Shown here piece after piece: positions 63,608-64,000 of a DNA stretch of 64,000 nt; the first letter of the stretch is position 1, and each line of letters begins with the position of its first letter. The DNA is from Puffinus mauretanicus (Eukaryota; Chordata; Aves; Procellariiformes; Procellariidae): assembly GCA_023333565.1 (NCBI GenBank), contig JAJKFH010000102.1, forward strand, positions 5,411,001 through 5,475,000, given 5' to 3'. The notes beneath the pieces are model-generated. The model was not told where the DNA came from. It did no database searches and was given only the letters and a program-made list of their open reading frames with translations. The position numbers were made by a program, and so were the translations under genes.

Positions 63608-64000
63608 ACTCCATGAGGAGAGGCTGAGGGAGCTGGACAAGTTCAGCCTGGAAAAGAGGCGGCTTTGGGGGAACTTAACAGCAGCCTTCCAGTACCTAAG
63701 AAGTTACTAAGAAGGTGGAGCCAAGCTCACTTAGAACTGCACAGCAGGAGGATGTCAGTTATCCGGGTGTTTGTTTATTCCATAAATTGAAATGGGAGGG
63801 TTTTTTTCTCTATGAGGATAGTCAAACGTTGGAACAGAACTCCCGGAGATCCCAGAAATCTCTGTCTTTGACGGTTTCCAAGATCCAGACAAAGCCCTGA
63901 GCAACCTGATCTGGATTCAGTGTTGTTAGTGTTGCACTGAGCTGGAGATTGGACCAGATGCTCCCTTGGCGGTCCCTCCCAACGTGAATTATTCTGTGTT
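63608..64000 (+). repeat. CR1 LINE 3' fragment, plus strand, cut by the window edge
   Basis: It begins with a CCATGAGGAGAGGCTGAGGG block and GTTCAGCCTGGAAAAGAGGC, both typical of CR1, and continues through CTGAGCAACCTGATCTGG and GGACCAGATGCTCCCTTGGC to the start of the terminal tail (TTATTCTGTG) at the window edge. The stop-free frame at 63715-63900 is part of the repeat. The element probably ends only a few bases beyond 64000. Confidence 0.9.

Noticed and set aside
60573..64000. An exon encoding the alternative long human C-terminus
   Set aside because: No stretch downstream translates to the remembered 14-residue tail after a plausible acceptor.
1..64000. A new multi-gene biological system
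   Set aside because: The window is one ordinary vertebrate gene with introns and transposon remnants; no gene cluster, array or unknown conserved protein was seen.

Overview
The window comes from a bird nuclear genome and carries one complete protein-coding gene on the + strand: AEBP2, the zinc-finger cofactor of Polycomb repressive complex 2 (PRC2). The avian call rests on several CR1 LINE fragments (one with the CR1-type 3' tail), two LTR types that I recall as common in neoavian genomes, the absence of mammalian Alu/L1 elements, and compact introns. I could not search a database, so the species is not named.

Layout: 1-8300 is intergenic upstream DNA with a minus-strand CR1 copy, a decayed LINE reverse-transcriptase fragment and a possible tiny upstream alternative AEBP2 first exon near 3165. 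From about 8380 to 10130 lies a CpG island with the main promoter, the 5' UTR, and exon 1 (ATG at 8966). Seven introns follow. Coding exons are 8966-9603, 28505-28712, 31877-31984, 40575-40761, 46599-46723, 54601-54668, 58788-58901 and 60542-60572 (TAA at 60570-60572). All junctions are GT-AG and the phases close exactly, giving 1479 nt and a 492-residue protein. The 3' UTR probably ends near 62625; a CR1 copy runs off the right edge.

The protein has a low-complexity N-terminus (Ala, Glu, Ser and Gly tracts, all in exon 1), three GLI-type C2H2 zinc fingers in exons 2-4, a basic stretch at the end of exon 4, and a conserved C-terminal region that contacts core PRC2. The one gene thus supplies a complete PRC2.2-type accessory subunit.

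The introns hold CR1 fragments, two solo-type LTRs of different families in opposite orientations in intron 5, tandem duplications, and homopolymer runs. I found no tRNA, rRNA, CRISPR array or second convincing protein gene, and no clearly new biological system. The items most worth a second look are the upstream exon candidate, the LTR with an internally repeated open frame, an exon-like segment downstream of the gene, and the splice-donor-like sequence overlapping the stop codon.
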